64,000 nt of DNA from Inquilinus ginsengisoli_B (GTDB lineage Bacteria; Pseudomonadota; Alphaproteobacteria; DSM-16000; Inquilinaceae): contig NZ_JBNDJK010000001.1 of the NCBI RefSeq assembly GCF_050434925.1, forward strand, positions 6,882,001 to 6,946,000, read 5' to 3'. Every line of letters starts with the position of its first letter. Within the stretch, counting starts at the first letter, position 1. Positions 27,130 to 36,757 of the stretch are shown one piece after another. The notes beneath the pieces are model-generated. The model ran no database searches, was not told the origin of the DNA, and was given only the letters and a program-made list of their open reading frames with translations. The position numbers and the translations under genes are program-made.

Positions 27130-27148
27130 AGCACCGATTTTTTGTGCT
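27130..27148. promoter_or_regulatory. Inverted repeat in the LysR-SDR divergent promoter
   Basis: AGCAC and GTGCT flank nine bases in the short AT-rich gap between the two divergent genes. Size and place fit a LysR-type site but the arms are short. Confidence 0.35.
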
Positions 27149-27193
27149 AATCGTCAACGATAGGCTCTCCTGCACAACCAGCAGGGGGCGACC

Positions 27194-28051
27194 ATGGAAG
27201 AGACCAATCCGACCACACTGCCACGCCGCACCGTCCTGGCCGGCGCGATCGCCGCCGGCGGGGCCGCCGCTCTTTCCGGCACAGCATCGGCCGCCGAGAC
27301 GCCGGGCGTGCTGGCCGGCAAGGTCGCGATCGTCACCGGCGGCACCTCCGGCATCGGCGCCGTGACCGTGGCCGCATTAGCCCGCGCCGGTGCCAAGGTC
27401 GCGTTCAACGGCCGGCGCGAGGCGCTGGGCCGCGAGGTCGAGGCGCGCATTCGCCGGGAGGGCGGCGACGCCGCCTATACCCGCGCCGATGTCCGCGACG
27501 CGGCGCAGATGGAGCGCTTCGTCGCCGAGACGGTGGTGCGCTGGGGCCGGCTGGACATCGCCTTCAACAATGCCGGCATCGACCTGCCGCCGGCGCCGAT
27601 CGCCGACACCGACATCGCCGGCTTCGACGACCAGGTCGCGACCAACCTGCGCGGCGTCTTCGTCGCGATGAAATACGAGCTGCCGCATCTGGTGCAGGCC
27701 AAGGGCGCGATGATCAACATGGCGTCGATCGGCGGCCGTCATGCCTTCCCGAATATCGTCGCCTATGGCGCCACCAAGGCCGCAGTGATCCACATGACCC
27801 GGGCGGCGGCCCAGGAATACGGCCGCGACGTGCGCATCAATGCCCTGGCCCCCGGCGCCATCGAGACGCCGATGCTGGAGCGGGTGCGGCGCGATTGGAA
27901 GGTGACGACCGAGCAGCTGGTGGCGCCCTATCCGGCGCGCCGGGCCGGCACGCCCGAGGAGGTCGCGGCCGTCGTGGTGTTCCTGGCCAGCGACGCCGCC
28001 TCCTATGTCAGCGGCCACGTCATCGGCATCGATGGCGGCGATTTGGCGTGA
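27194..28051 (+). CDS. SDR-family oxidoreductase with N-terminal Tat signal
   Basis: This 285-residue protein starts with a twin-arginine signal (LPRRTVLAG, then a hydrophobic Ala/Gly run ending SGTASAAE). A complete classical SDR follows from about residue 40: TGGTSGIG, FNNAGIDLP, the active-site Ser in NMASIGG and YGATK. It ends in the usual IDGGDLA. SDRs are normally cytoplasmic because they use free NAD(P). Export through Tat would deliver a folded enzyme with bound cofactor. The start has an AGGGGG site. A LysR regulator is divergent. Confidence 0.88.
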   Translation: MEETNPTTLPRRTVLAGAIAAGGAAALSGTASAAETPGVLAGKVAIVTGGTSGIGAVTVAALARAGAKVAFNGRREALGREVEARIRREGGDAAYTRADVRDAAQMERFVAETVVRWGRLDIAFNNAGIDLPPAPIADTDIAGFDDQVATNLRGVFVAMKYELPHLVQAKGAMINMASIGGRHAFPNIVAYGATKAAVIHMTRAAAQEYGRDVRINALAPGAIETPMLERVRRDWKVTTEQLVAPYPARRAGTPEEVAAVVVFLASDAASYVSGHVIGIDGGDLA

Positions 28052-28152
28052 GCCGCGGGATCGAAGCGACGGTATTCCCAAATCTCGCGTTGCCTCTCCC
28101 GCTTGCGAGACCCTTTCGGAATATCTCCATCCATCCGGTATAGACTTTTTAT

Positions 28153-28181
28153 CCTCCCCCTCCCCTTGCGGGAGGAGGAGG
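28153..28181. repeat. Single C/G-rich palindromic repeat
   Basis: CCTCCCCCTCCCCTTGCGGG followed by its near-complement is one unit of the repeat family seen in pairs at 9133-9293 and 40607-40772. It lies in the 233-bp gap between two convergent genes, where it could stop transcription from both sides. The rest of the gap shows no gene. Confidence 0.7.
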
Positions 28182-28284
28182 AAAGGCATAGATCGAGTCG
28201 AACGGCTGAGTTCTGAAAAGGTCTCGCTCCCGCCTGCGGAAAACACCACGCGTATGCCTCCGGCCACGGCGACCGATCCTCCGG

Positions 28285-29115
28285 TCAGCCGTGCCGGTTT
28301 TGGGGCAGAGCCGGATCGGGCGGCGGCACTGGGGCGGGCGGCCCGGTACTGGGGGGCGGCCGGTCGTCCCCGGACAGCGCCGGAGCATGCTCCCGGTCCT
28401 GGATGAAGATCTCGCCGGTGGCGGCGATGTGGATGCCGCGCTCGCCCTCGGACCTGCCGAATTCTTCGGCCGGGATGGTGCGATCGTGGCTGGAGGCGGC
28501 TCGGCGCCGTGTCGAGCCGGAGGCTTGGCCCTTCGGGCCAGCGCCGGCATTATCAGCCCCGGATTTCGCCGCGCCGGCAGGTCCGCCGGCCGGAGGAGTG
28601 CCGTGGGGCGGGAGGCCGAGAGCCCGGCACAGGCTGGCGATCAGAGCCTCGATCGGCAAGGCGGTGTCGGCGAGGTCGACGTCGATGCGCTCGTCTTCCG
28701 TCAGCTTTTCCCAAAGCTCGGCGGTCAACCGCTCCTGGGCCTCGGCGTCGGTGCCGGGGGCCACGGCGATGGCGGCGGCGACGCCCTGGGCGGCGGCCTG
28801 GCGCCGGCCGTCCGTCTCGTCCTGCCGGGCCTTGCGCCGGGCTTCGGCCTCGCGCCGTGCCTGCTCCCGCTGCTGCCGCAGCCTGGCCTTGCGCGCGATG
28901 GCGCGGCGGATGCCGAGGAACAGGCTGCTGAAGCGGGTCTCCGCAGTCCCGGCGCGGTCGAGATCGCCGGCCGCGAGGGCGGCGAGGGCCAGGGCGTGAA
29001 AGCCGCGGGCCAGATCTTCCGCGAGCTTCGTCAGCCCGGACAGCACCTCGGTCTCCCGCTCGTCCGTGGACGGTGAAGCGGTGGAGGGAGTCTCGGCTGT
29101 GCTGGTATCGACCAT
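28285..29115 (-). CDS. Hypothetical protein, charged helical with Pro-rich tail
   Basis: I do not recognise this 276-residue protein. It has a Thr/Ser/Glu-rich start, a helical block LTKLAEDLARGFHALALAALAAGDLD, then a very basic Arg/Lys/Glu/Gln coiled-coil-like stretch (about residues 70-110). An acidic segment with LTAELWEKLTEDERIDVDLAD follows, then a low-complexity Pro/Gly tail. No signal peptide or membrane helix is seen. The start is uncertain: ATG 29115 has GGAGGA directly against it, and a GTG some 23 codons further in has a better-spaced site. It stands alone between the ECF operon and the SDR gene. Confidence 0.65.
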   Translation of the reverse strand: MVDTSTAETPSTASPSTDERETEVLSGLTKLAEDLARGFHALALAALAAGDLDRAGTAETRFSSLFLGIRRAIARKARLRQQREQARREAEARRKARQDETDGRRQAAAQGVAAAIAVAPGTDAEAQERLTAELWEKLTEDERIDVDLADTALPIEALIASLCRALGLPPHGTPPAGGPAGAAKSGADNAGAGPKGQASGSTRRRAASSHDRTIPAEEFGRSEGERGIHIAATGEIFIQDREHAPALSGDDRPPPSTGPPAPVPPPDPALPQNRHG

Positions 29116-29302
29116 TCCTCCATTAGAACAAAAGAAGAACAAATAAGCCAGCAGAATCGCACTGAGCTGAATCGTCGTCGCAATGTCGGGGCCGGTGCCT
29201 GCTGGATGGCCACGCCCCGCGGGGCTCGCCATGACGGTTCTTTTCCGGGAGCTGTATCGAGTGAGAGGACCAGCGCTTTCAGGTTCTAACCGACCGCCGA
29301 CA

Positions 29303-29920
29303 TCACACCGTCCCGGGGATCGGCTCCCAGCCCTGCGCGCCCGGGCGGAATTGCGGGATGTGGCCGAGCGCCGTGACCAGGGCGGCATCGGCGCCCAGCA
29401 CCGGCTCCCAGTCATGCGCCTCGGTCAGGATCACGCCGATGCCGGCCACCTCGGCGCCGGCGGCGCGCACCAGCGCCAGCGACCCGGCCAGGCTGGAGCC
29501 CGTGGCCACCACGTCGTCCACCACCACGACCCGCTTGCCGGCCAGGAGCGGCACCGCGGCCCGGTCCAGCAGCAGCCGCTGCTCGCCTTTCGAGGTGATC
29601 GAGGTGATGCTCTGCACCAGCGCGTCGCCGAGATGGATCTTGGGCGACTTCTGCAGGATGACGTAGCGGTCGAGGCCGAGATGGCGGCTGACCTCGATCG
29701 CGACCGGAATGCCGAGGGTGGCCGCGCCGACCACGACGTCGGGCTTGAGCGGCGCCAGCCGCTCCGCCAGGGCGCGGCCGATATGGGCGCCGAAGGCGAC
29801 GCCGGCGTCGATCACCATCAACAGCGAGATGGCGAAGTCCGGCTTGATCGGTACGATCGGCAGATCGACGGGCAACCCCGCCACATCGACGCGCCATGTC
29901 GGCTTGGTTTGCTCCGTCAA
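29303..29920 (-). CDS. Phosphoribosyltransferase (adenine PRT-like)
   Basis: This 205-residue type I phosphoribosyltransferase has the PRPP-binding motif VVVVDDVVATGSSL with Asp135-Asp136, an upstream pyrophosphate loop near GAATLGIPVA, and Lys/Ser residues in QKSPKIHLGD resembling adenine and xanthine PRTs. It begins with TTG overlapping the EcfT stop (TTGA), and a GGAGA site lies just upstream. As the last gene of an ECF importer operon it probably converts the imported base to its nucleotide, trapping it in the cell. Confidence 0.85.
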   Translation of the reverse strand: MTEQTKPTWRVDVAGLPVDLPIVPIKPDFAISLLMVIDAGVAFGAHIGRALAERLAPLKPDVVVGAATLGIPVAIEVSRHLGLDRYVILQKSPKIHLGDALVQSITSITSKGEQRLLLDRAAVPLLAGKRVVVVDDVVATGSSLAGSLALVRAAGAEVAGIGVILTEAHDWEPVLGADAALVTALGHIPQFRPGAQGWEPIPGTV

Positions 29921-30603
29921 TTCCCGTGGTCTCCGTTCTTCCCGGCGGCCGGCAGCCGCTCCTCCACCAGCACCCCGACCCGGCGCCAGCTCGTGCGCCG
30001 CACCGCCGGATCGAAACCATAGACCGACAGCGAGGTCGCGATCGCCTGGGCCATGCGGATGCTCTGCACCAGCAGCGGCACGCCACGAGCCAGACCATAG
30101 CGCAGCCGGGTCCACAGCGGCACGTCGTCCAGCTCCATGCCGCGGGCGCGCTGGGCCTCGCCGATGCGCTCGAACTCGTCGCGCAGCATCGGGATCAGGC
30201 CGAAGATCAGGGCCAGAACCAGCGTCGCCATGGAAGGCAGGCGCAGCGCGCTGGCTGCGGCCAGGATCGAGCCGGGGCTCGACGTCTCCATGACGAAGAA
30301 GAAGGCGCCGGTCGTCGCTACCAGCCGCGCCGCCATGCGCAGCGCGGTGGCCGCCGCCTCCACCGGCGGCGCGCCCTGCAGCCAGAGATTGAGCAGCCAG
30401 GTGGCGAAGACCAGGGCGAACAGGATCGCGGCGCCCTTCAGATAGCCGCGCAGACCCGGCAACCGCAGCGCCAGCAGCACGGCCAGGACGGCGGCCATCA
30501 GCAGCAGCGCCGGCAGGGGCGTGCCGACGATCCAGGCGACGGCCGTAACGACGGCGGCCGCCAGTAGCTTGAGGAAGAAGTTCAGGCGCAGCAACAGGCT
30601 CAT
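29917..30603 (-). CDS. ECF transporter transmembrane component T (CbiQ family)
   Basis: This 228-residue membrane scaffold of an energy-coupling-factor importer has about five hydrophobic helices, with the conserved coupling motif seen as EAQRARGMEL near residue 150. The second Ala-Arg-Gly motif normally found further on is replaced by SLSVYGFD. Its start overlaps the stop of the ATPase gene (ATGA). It couples ATP hydrolysis by the fused ATPase to the S component encoded upstream. Confidence 0.9.
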   Translation of the reverse strand: MSLLLRLNFFLKLLAAAVVTAVAWIVGTPLPALLLMAAVLAVLLALRLPGLRGYLKGAAILFALVFATWLLNLWLQGAPPVEAAATALRMAARLVATTGAFFFVMETSSPGSILAAASALRLPSMATLVLALIFGLIPMLRDEFERIGEAQRARGMELDDVPLWTRLRYGLARGVPLLVQSIRMAQAIATSLSVYGFDPAVRRTSWRRVGVLVEERLPAAGKNGDHGN

Positions 30604-32126
30604 GCCACCGCCTCCGCAGGTAGGGGCAGCGGCGCCGGCCAGCCCAGCGCGGCGAAGGCGGCGGAGCGCCAGCCCGCCTCCGGCGGCCCGTCGTAGCGGA
30701 TCTTGCCGCCATCCATGATCAGCAGCCGGTCGGCGACGTCGTCGACCAGTTCCAGGTCGTGCGAGACCAGCAGCGCGCCGCCGCCCCGCCCACGCAGATC
30801 GGCGAGGAAACGGTCGAGCAGCGCCCGACCGGCGAGATCGCGCGCGAGCAGCGGCTCGTCGAGGATCACCAGCTCGGCCTCCGCCGCCGCCGCGCAGGCG
30901 AGACCCAGCGCCGCCTGCTCGCGGGCCGACAGGGCGAAAGGGCTGTCCCCCGCCCGGCGATCGAGGCCGAAGCGCAGCAGCGCCGCCTGCGCCTTGGCGC
31001 GGACCTCGGCGCCGCCGACCGCTCGCGGATTGCTGGAGACGGCGAAGGCGGCCTCGTCCAGCACGGTCAGGTTGAACAGGATGCGCCGGACATTCTGCGG
31101 CACATAGGCGATGCGGCGGGCGCGGCGCGCGACGGTCCAGTCGCCGGCGTCCTCGCCGCCCAAGGCGATACGCCCGGCCGTCAGCGGCGACAGATCCAGG
31201 ATCGACTGGAACAGCGTGGTCTTGCCGGTGCCGTTCGGCCCGATCAGCCCGGCCACCTCGCCGGCCCGGACGGTGAGGTCGACATCGTCCAGCACCGGCC
31301 GGCCGTCGCCGCGGCACAGGCGGCTGACCAGCCCGGTCGCCTCGACCAGGGTTCGGCCGGCCCCGCCACCCCGGCGGCGGCTGCCGGCCCGGCGCCGCAG
31401 CGGCAGCAGCCCGTGATCAAGCCACAGCCGGTCGTCGGCCGCGGCCTCGGCCATCGGCCGGGGCGTGCCCACGGCGCCGTCCTTCTGCAGCAGCACGGCA
31501 TCAGCGACCTTGGCCAGCGCGCCGGCATCCTGCTCCGCCGCCAGCAGCATGGGCAGATCCCCGCCCAGCCGGCCGAGCAGCCCGGCCAGGCGCCGCCGTG
31601 CCGCCGGGTCGAGGCCGGTGGTCGGCTCGTCCAGCACCAGCAGCTCCGGCCCCGTCGCCAGGGCGGCGGCCAGGGCGACCATGCGCCGCTCGCCGCCGGA
31701 CAGGGTCAGCACCCGGCGGCCGAGCAGCGCTTCGAGCGACAGCGCCGAGACCAGCTGCAGCACCCGGTCCCGCACCCGCAAGGCCGGCAGGGCGCGGCTT
31801 TCGAGCGGGAAGGCGATCAGGTCCTCGACCCCGAGGTCCCAGAGCTGGTCGTCGAGGTTCTGGAACACGATGCCGACGCGGCGGAACAGCTCGGTCCGCG
31901 GCAGGCCGCCCAGTTCGGCGCCGCCGAGGCGGACGGAGCCGGCCAGGAGCGGCGGCCGGGCCAGCTTCGGGATCACCCCGGCGGCCGCGGCCAGCAGGGT
32001 CGACTTGCCGGAGCCGTTGGCGCCGCACAGCAGCAGCCGCCCGCCGGGTTCGATCCGGAACGAGGTGGGCAGGATGGTGGGCTTCGCCGGGGCGAAGCCC
32101 ACGCTCAGCGCTTCGATCTCCAGCAC
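30600..32126 (-). CDS. ECF transporter ATPase, fused A1-A2
   Basis: This 508-residue protein carries two fused ATPase domains. NBD1 has Walker A GANGSGKST, the signature LSGGERRMV and Walker B LLVLDEPTTGLD, but its switch-histidine position reads AAEQD, with Gln in place of His. NBD2 has Walker A GPNGTGKTT, Walker B LVILDEP and a proper switch SHD, but its signature is ALSAREQAA rather than LSGGQ. A GTG start at 32126 lies 16 bp after the S component. The defects are complementary, so one composite site looks intact and the other degenerate. Confidence 0.9.
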   Translation of the reverse strand: MLEIEALSVGFAPAKPTILPTSFRIEPGGRLLLCGANGSGKSTLLAAAAGVIPKLARPPLLAGSVRLGGAELGGLPRTELFRRVGIVFQNLDDQLWDLGVEDLIAFPLESRALPALRVRDRVLQLVSALSLEALLGRRVLTLSGGERRMVALAAALATGPELLVLDEPTTGLDPAARRRLAGLLGRLGGDLPMLLAAEQDAGALAKVADAVLLQKDGAVGTPRPMAEAAADDRLWLDHGLLPLRRRAGSRRRGGGAGRTLVEATGLVSRLCRGDGRPVLDDVDLTVRAGEVAGLIGPNGTGKTTLFQSILDLSPLTAGRIALGGEDAGDWTVARRARRIAYVPQNVRRILFNLTVLDEAAFAVSSNPRAVGGAEVRAKAQAALLRFGLDRRAGDSPFALSAREQAALGLACAAAAEAELVILDEPLLARDLAGRALLDRFLADLRGRGGGALLVSHDLELVDDVADRLLIMDGGKIRYDGPPEAGWRSAAFAALGWPAPLPLPAEAVA

Positions 32127-32142
32127 GATCCGGCGCAGGTCC

Positions 32143-32718
32143 TCAGAACCGGGTGATGCCGGAGGTCAGGCCGGACCCGGCCAGGATCTTCAGCGCCGGC
32201 TTCACCAGCAGCGGCGTGCCGATGATCATCGGCACGATGTCCGACAGGCCGAGATACAGCAGCCCCCACCAGAACGGGAAGATGCCGAGGAAGGCCAGGC
32301 TGGCCGCCACCGCGGCCACCATCGCCAGCCCGACAACCAGGCAGGTGGCGGCGATCTTCGCCAGTCCGGCGGTGTCGATCGGCTTGCGGGCCGGGTCGAA
32401 CAGCAGGCCGGGCACGGCACCGGTCAGCCCGACCATGATGCCGTCGACGATCAGCGTGTGGGCCGGGATGAAGGTGCCGGCCAGCAGCGACCAGACCAGC
32501 GACCCGACATAGCCGCAGATGAAGCCGCTGCGCATTCCGAACAGGATGCCGACCAGCGGCGGCAGGAAGGCGAAGATGCGCCACTGGATGACGCCGGGCA
32601 CAAGCTGGATCGGGTTGGCGTAGCACCACAGGACGCCGGTCGCGACGCCGGCGACCAGCGCCAGCACGATCGGGAACAGGATGTTGCGTTCGGTCTTGAC
32701 GGTGGTGATGTCGGTCAT
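32143..32718 (-). CDS. ECF transporter substrate-specific component S
   Basis: This 191-residue integral membrane protein with about six hydrophobic helices (FPIVLALVAGVATGVLW onward) is first in the operon S-A-T-phosphoribosyltransferase. S components bind the vitamin or base; this one does not match RibU, ThiT or BioY by eye. The start at 32718 has a GAGGT site; the frame extends 38 codons upstream but that part is polar and not conserved-looking. A base or base-like vitamin precursor is the inferred cargo because of the cotranscribed phosphoribosyltransferase. Confidence 0.83.
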   Translation of the reverse strand: MTDITTVKTERNILFPIVLALVAGVATGVLWCYANPIQLVPGVIQWRIFAFLPPLVGILFGMRSGFICGYVGSLVWSLLAGTFIPAHTLIVDGIMVGLTGAVPGLLFDPARKPIDTAGLAKIAATCLVVGLAMVAAVAASLAFLGIFPFWWGLLYLGLSDIVPMIIGTPLLVKPALKILAGSGLTSGITRF

Positions 32719-32841
32719 GGCGGGACCTCGCTTTCGTCTCAAATTCGAAGCAAGGGCTGTGCCAGCCGCGGAAGTGCCCGAGACCGCCGGCTCCACCCTC
32801 CCTTCCCCGCCTCCAGGTGGGGCACACTGCACAGAATGTGG

Positions 32842-33867
32842 TCAGCCGGCGCAGGCGATGTCCGGTCGCAGCGGCGAGGCCAGGGCCAGCTCCGGCCGGA
32901 TGCAGGCGCTGAGATGGCCGTCGCCGACCGCCTGCAGCGGCGGCACGGCCTCGGCGCAGGCCGGCAGGGCGTAGCGGCAGCGGGTGCGAAAGGCGCAGCC
33001 GGAGGGCGGCGACAGCGGGCTGGGCAGCTCGCCCTTCAGCAGGATGCGCGGGCGGCGCAGCGTCGGGTCCGGGATCGGCGCGGCCGACAGCAGCGCCTCG
33101 GTATAGGGGTGGCGCGGCGTCTCGAACAGCGCCCGGGCCGGGGCGATCTCGATGATCCGGCCGAGATACATCACCGCCACCCGGTCGCAGATCTGGCCCA
33201 CCACCGCCAGGTCATGGCTGATGAAGACGATGGTCAGGTCCAGCCGCCGCTTCACCTCCATCAAGAGGTTGATGATCTGGGCCTGGACCGAGACGTCGAG
33301 GGCGGAGACCGGCTCGTCCGCCACCAGCAGCCGCGGCTCGGTCACCAGCGCCCGGGCGATGCCGATGCGCTGGCGCTGGCCGCCGGAGAACTCGTGCGGG
33401 AACCGCTCGGCATGGCTGGCGGACAGGCCGACCGTCTCCAGCGCCGCCGCCACCCTCGCCGCCCGCTCCGCCGCCGGGGGGGGCGCGTCTTTCTGCACCC
33501 GCAGCGGCATGGCGACGATGCGGCCGACGGTCATGCGCGGGTTCAGCGACGCCGCCGGGTCCTGGAACACGAATTGCAGCCGCGGCCGGATCGGCTTGAG
33601 CTGCCGGCGGCCGAGATCGGTGATGTCGGTGCCCTCGAACAGCACCCGCCCGCCGGTCGGCCGCATCAGCCGCAAGAGCGTGCGGCCCAGCGTGCTCTTG
33701 CCCGAGCCGGATTCGCCGACCAGGCCCAGCACCTCGCCCTGCTGCACGGTGAAGGAGACGCGGTCGACCGCGCGCACCTGCAGCCGCTCGCGTCCGAACA
33801 GCGAGCCGCCGACCGGGAAGGACTTGCTGAGCTCCTGCAGCTCGAGGATGGGCGGCAGCGTGGTCAT
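32842..33867 (-). CDS. Oligopeptide/dipeptide ABC transporter ATPase (OppF/DppF-like)
   Basis: This 341-residue ATPase has Walker A GESGSGKST, the LSGGQ-equivalent EFSGGQRQRIGIAR, Walker B LLVADEPVSALD and the C-terminal Cys-rich OppD/F tail (CAFRTRCRYALPAC). ATG 33867 overlaps the OppD stop (TGATG); a GTG one codon earlier is also possible. It powers the Opp-type importer together with the preceding ATPase. Confidence 0.94.
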   Translation of the reverse strand: MTTLPPILELQELSKSFPVGGSLFGRERLQVRAVDRVSFTVQQGEVLGLVGESGSGKSTLGRTLLRLMRPTGGRVLFEGTDITDLGRRQLKPIRPRLQFVFQDPAASLNPRMTVGRIVAMPLRVQKDAPPPAAERAARVAAALETVGLSASHAERFPHEFSGGQRQRIGIARALVTEPRLLVADEPVSALDVSVQAQIINLLMEVKRRLDLTIVFISHDLAVVGQICDRVAVMYLGRIIEIAPARALFETPRHPYTEALLSAAPIPDPTLRRPRILLKGELPSPLSPPSGCAFRTRCRYALPACAEAVPPLQAVGDGHLSACIRPELALASPLRPDIACAG

Positions 33868-34880
33868 CACGCCCCCGCCTCGATCTCGCGCCAGCGCAGG
33901 CAGCGCACCACCCGGCCATCCGCCTCCTCCAGCGCCGGCACCGCGGCGTCGCAGGCGCCGGGCCGGGCATGGAAGCAGCGCGGATGGAAGGAGCAGCCGG
34001 GCGGCAGCCGGCCGGGGTCCGGGACGCTGCCGGGGATGGCCGGCAACACGCCGCCGCCAAAATCCAGCCGGTCGATCCGCGGCACCGAGCGCAGCAGCCC
34101 CTGGGTGTAGGGCATGCGCGGCCGCTGCAGCAGCCCGACGGCGTCGCCGCGCTCGACGATGCGGCCGGCATACATGACCATGACGCTGTCGGCGATCTCG
34201 GCCACCACGCCGAGATTGTGGGTGACGAAGATGATCGCCATGCCGGTTTTCGCCTGCAGCGATTTCAGCAAATCGATGATCCCGGCCTGGACGGTGACGT
34301 CGAGCGCCGTGGTCGGCTCGTCGGCGATCAGCAGGCTGGGGTCGCAGGCCAGCGCCATGGCGATCATCACCCGCTGGCGCATGCCGCCCGACAGATGGTG
34401 CGGCCAGGCGGCCAGCCGCCGCCGCGGCTCCGGGATGCCAACCAGCTCCAGCAGTTCCTCGGCCCGGGCCAGGGCCTGCCTGCGGCCGAGGCCGCGATGC
34501 CAGGTCACCGCCTCGGCGATCTGGTCGCCGATCCGGTGCACCGGGTTCAGCGAGGTCATCGGCTCCTGGAAGATCATCGAGATCTCGTCGCCGCGCACCG
34601 CCCGCATCGCCTCGGGTTCGAGCTGCAGCAGGTCGCGGGCCTGGCCATCACGCCCGGCGAAGCGGACAGACCCCGCAATCGTGCAGCGCGGCGCCGGCGG
34701 CAGCAGCCGCAGCACCGCCAGGCTGGTGACGCTCTTGCCCGAACCGGATTCGCCAACCAGCGCCAGGGTCTCGCACCGCCGGACGGAAAAGGAGACGTCG
34801 TTGACCACCGTCACCGCCCCGGCTTCGCCGCGGAAGGTGACGGCGAGGTCGCGGACCTCGAGGATCGGGGCGTCGGTCAT
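33867..34880 (-). CDS. Oligopeptide/dipeptide ABC transporter ATPase (OppD/DppD-like)
   Basis: This 337-residue ATPase has Walker A GESGSGKS, the signature HLSGGMRQRVMIAMALA, Walker B LLIADEPTTALD and a C-terminal FHPRCFHA cysteine region. The ATG at 34880 overlaps the end of the OppC gene. Frame extension upstream overlaps that gene and is not native. It pairs with the OppF-like protein as the motor of the importer. Confidence 0.94.
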   Translation of the reverse strand: MTDAPILEVRDLAVTFRGEAGAVTVVNDVSFSVRRCETLALVGESGSGKSVTSLAVLRLLPPAPRCTIAGSVRFAGRDGQARDLLQLEPEAMRAVRGDEISMIFQEPMTSLNPVHRIGDQIAEAVTWHRGLGRRQALARAEELLELVGIPEPRRRLAAWPHHLSGGMRQRVMIAMALACDPSLLIADEPTTALDVTVQAGIIDLLKSLQAKTGMAIIFVTHNLGVVAEIADSVMVMYAGRIVERGDAVGLLQRPRMPYTQGLLRSVPRIDRLDFGGGVLPAIPGSVPDPGRLPPGCSFHPRCFHARPGACDAAVPALEEADGRVVRCLRWREIEAGA

Positions 34881-35761
34881 CACGACTCCAGCCGGGCGTC
34901 GAGCGCGTCGCGCAGCCCGTCGCCGATGAAGTTGAAGCTGGTCACCGCCAGGGTGATGGCGATGCCCGGGACCAGAGCCAGCCAGGGGGCCGAGGTCAGG
35001 TATTGCTGGGCGTTGTTCAGCATGTTGCCCCAGCTCGCCGTCGGCGGCTGGATGCCGTAGCCGAGGAAGCTGATATAGGCCTCCATCAGGATGGCGCGGG
35101 CGACGGTCAGGGTGGCGGCGACCACGATCGGGCCGACGGCGTTGCGCAGCAGCTCGTCGACCATGATGCGGGCGTCGGACGCGCCCATCATCTCCGCCGC
35201 CAGGGTGAAGTCGCGCTCGCGCAGGGTGCGGATCTGGCTTTCGACCACGCGGGCCACCTCCATCCAGCTGGTGGCGGCGATGATCAGGGTGATGGTGATC
35301 GGGTCCGGCTTCAGCAGCGCCGCCAGGGTCAGCAGCAGGAACACGGCGGGGAAGCACAGCATGGCGTCGACCAGCCGCATCAGCACGGCGCCGACCGCCC
35401 TTCCGTAATAGCCCGCCACCACCCCGACCGCCGAGCCGACGATCGTGCTGATCACCATCGCGGCGAAGGCGACGGACAGCGAGATCCGCCCGGCCATCAA
35501 AAGCCGGGCGCAGAGGTCGCGGCCCAGCGGGTCGGTGCCGAACAGATGCCAGCCGGTCAACGGTGGGGCGAAGCGCGCGCGCATGTCGATGCGCAGATCG
35601 TCGAAGGGCAGCAGCCACGGCCCGGCGACGCAGGCCAGCACCAGCAGCAGGATGCAGGCGACGCCGATCATCGCCAGCTTGTGCCGGCGGAAACGGCGCC
35701 AGCCGCGGTTGCCGGTGCGGCGGGCGATGGCGGTGTTCGGATCGGCGACGGTCGCGGTCAT
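34880..35761 (-). CDS. Oligopeptide/dipeptide ABC transporter permease (OppC/DppC-like)
   Basis: This 293-residue permease has an N-terminal helix followed by the family LFGTDPLGRDL motif, five further helices and the coupling loop LAAEMMGASDARIMV. The ATG at 35761 has a strong GGGAGGGACG site; an in-frame ATG five codons upstream is less well placed. It is 11 bp after the OppB gene. Confidence 0.93.
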   Translation of the reverse strand: MTATVADPNTAIARRTGNRGWRRFRRHKLAMIGVACILLLVLACVAGPWLLPFDDLRIDMRARFAPPLTGWHLFGTDPLGRDLCARLLMAGRISLSVAFAAMVISTIVGSAVGVVAGYYGRAVGAVLMRLVDAMLCFPAVFLLLTLAALLKPDPITITLIIAATSWMEVARVVESQIRTLRERDFTLAAEMMGASDARIMVDELLRNAVGPIVVAATLTVARAILMEAYISFLGYGIQPPTASWGNMLNNAQQYLTSAPWLALVPGIAITLAVTSFNFIGDGLRDALDARLES

Positions 35762-35772
35762 CGTCCCTCCCC

Positions 35773-36723
<951 letters not shown>

Positions 36724-36757
36724 GATCTGGCCTCCTCTGCCCCGGGCGGCCGCCGCC

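Noticed and set aside
32719..32841. A riboswitch upstream of the ECF S component
   Set aside because: I looked for TPP, purine, cobalamin and FMN-like conserved boxes in the 123-bp gap and found none.
31465..34110. An 881-codon open frame on the plus strand
   Set aside because: It is antisense to the ECF ATPase, S component and OppF genes and has only low-complexity Arg/Ala/Pro-rich sequence.
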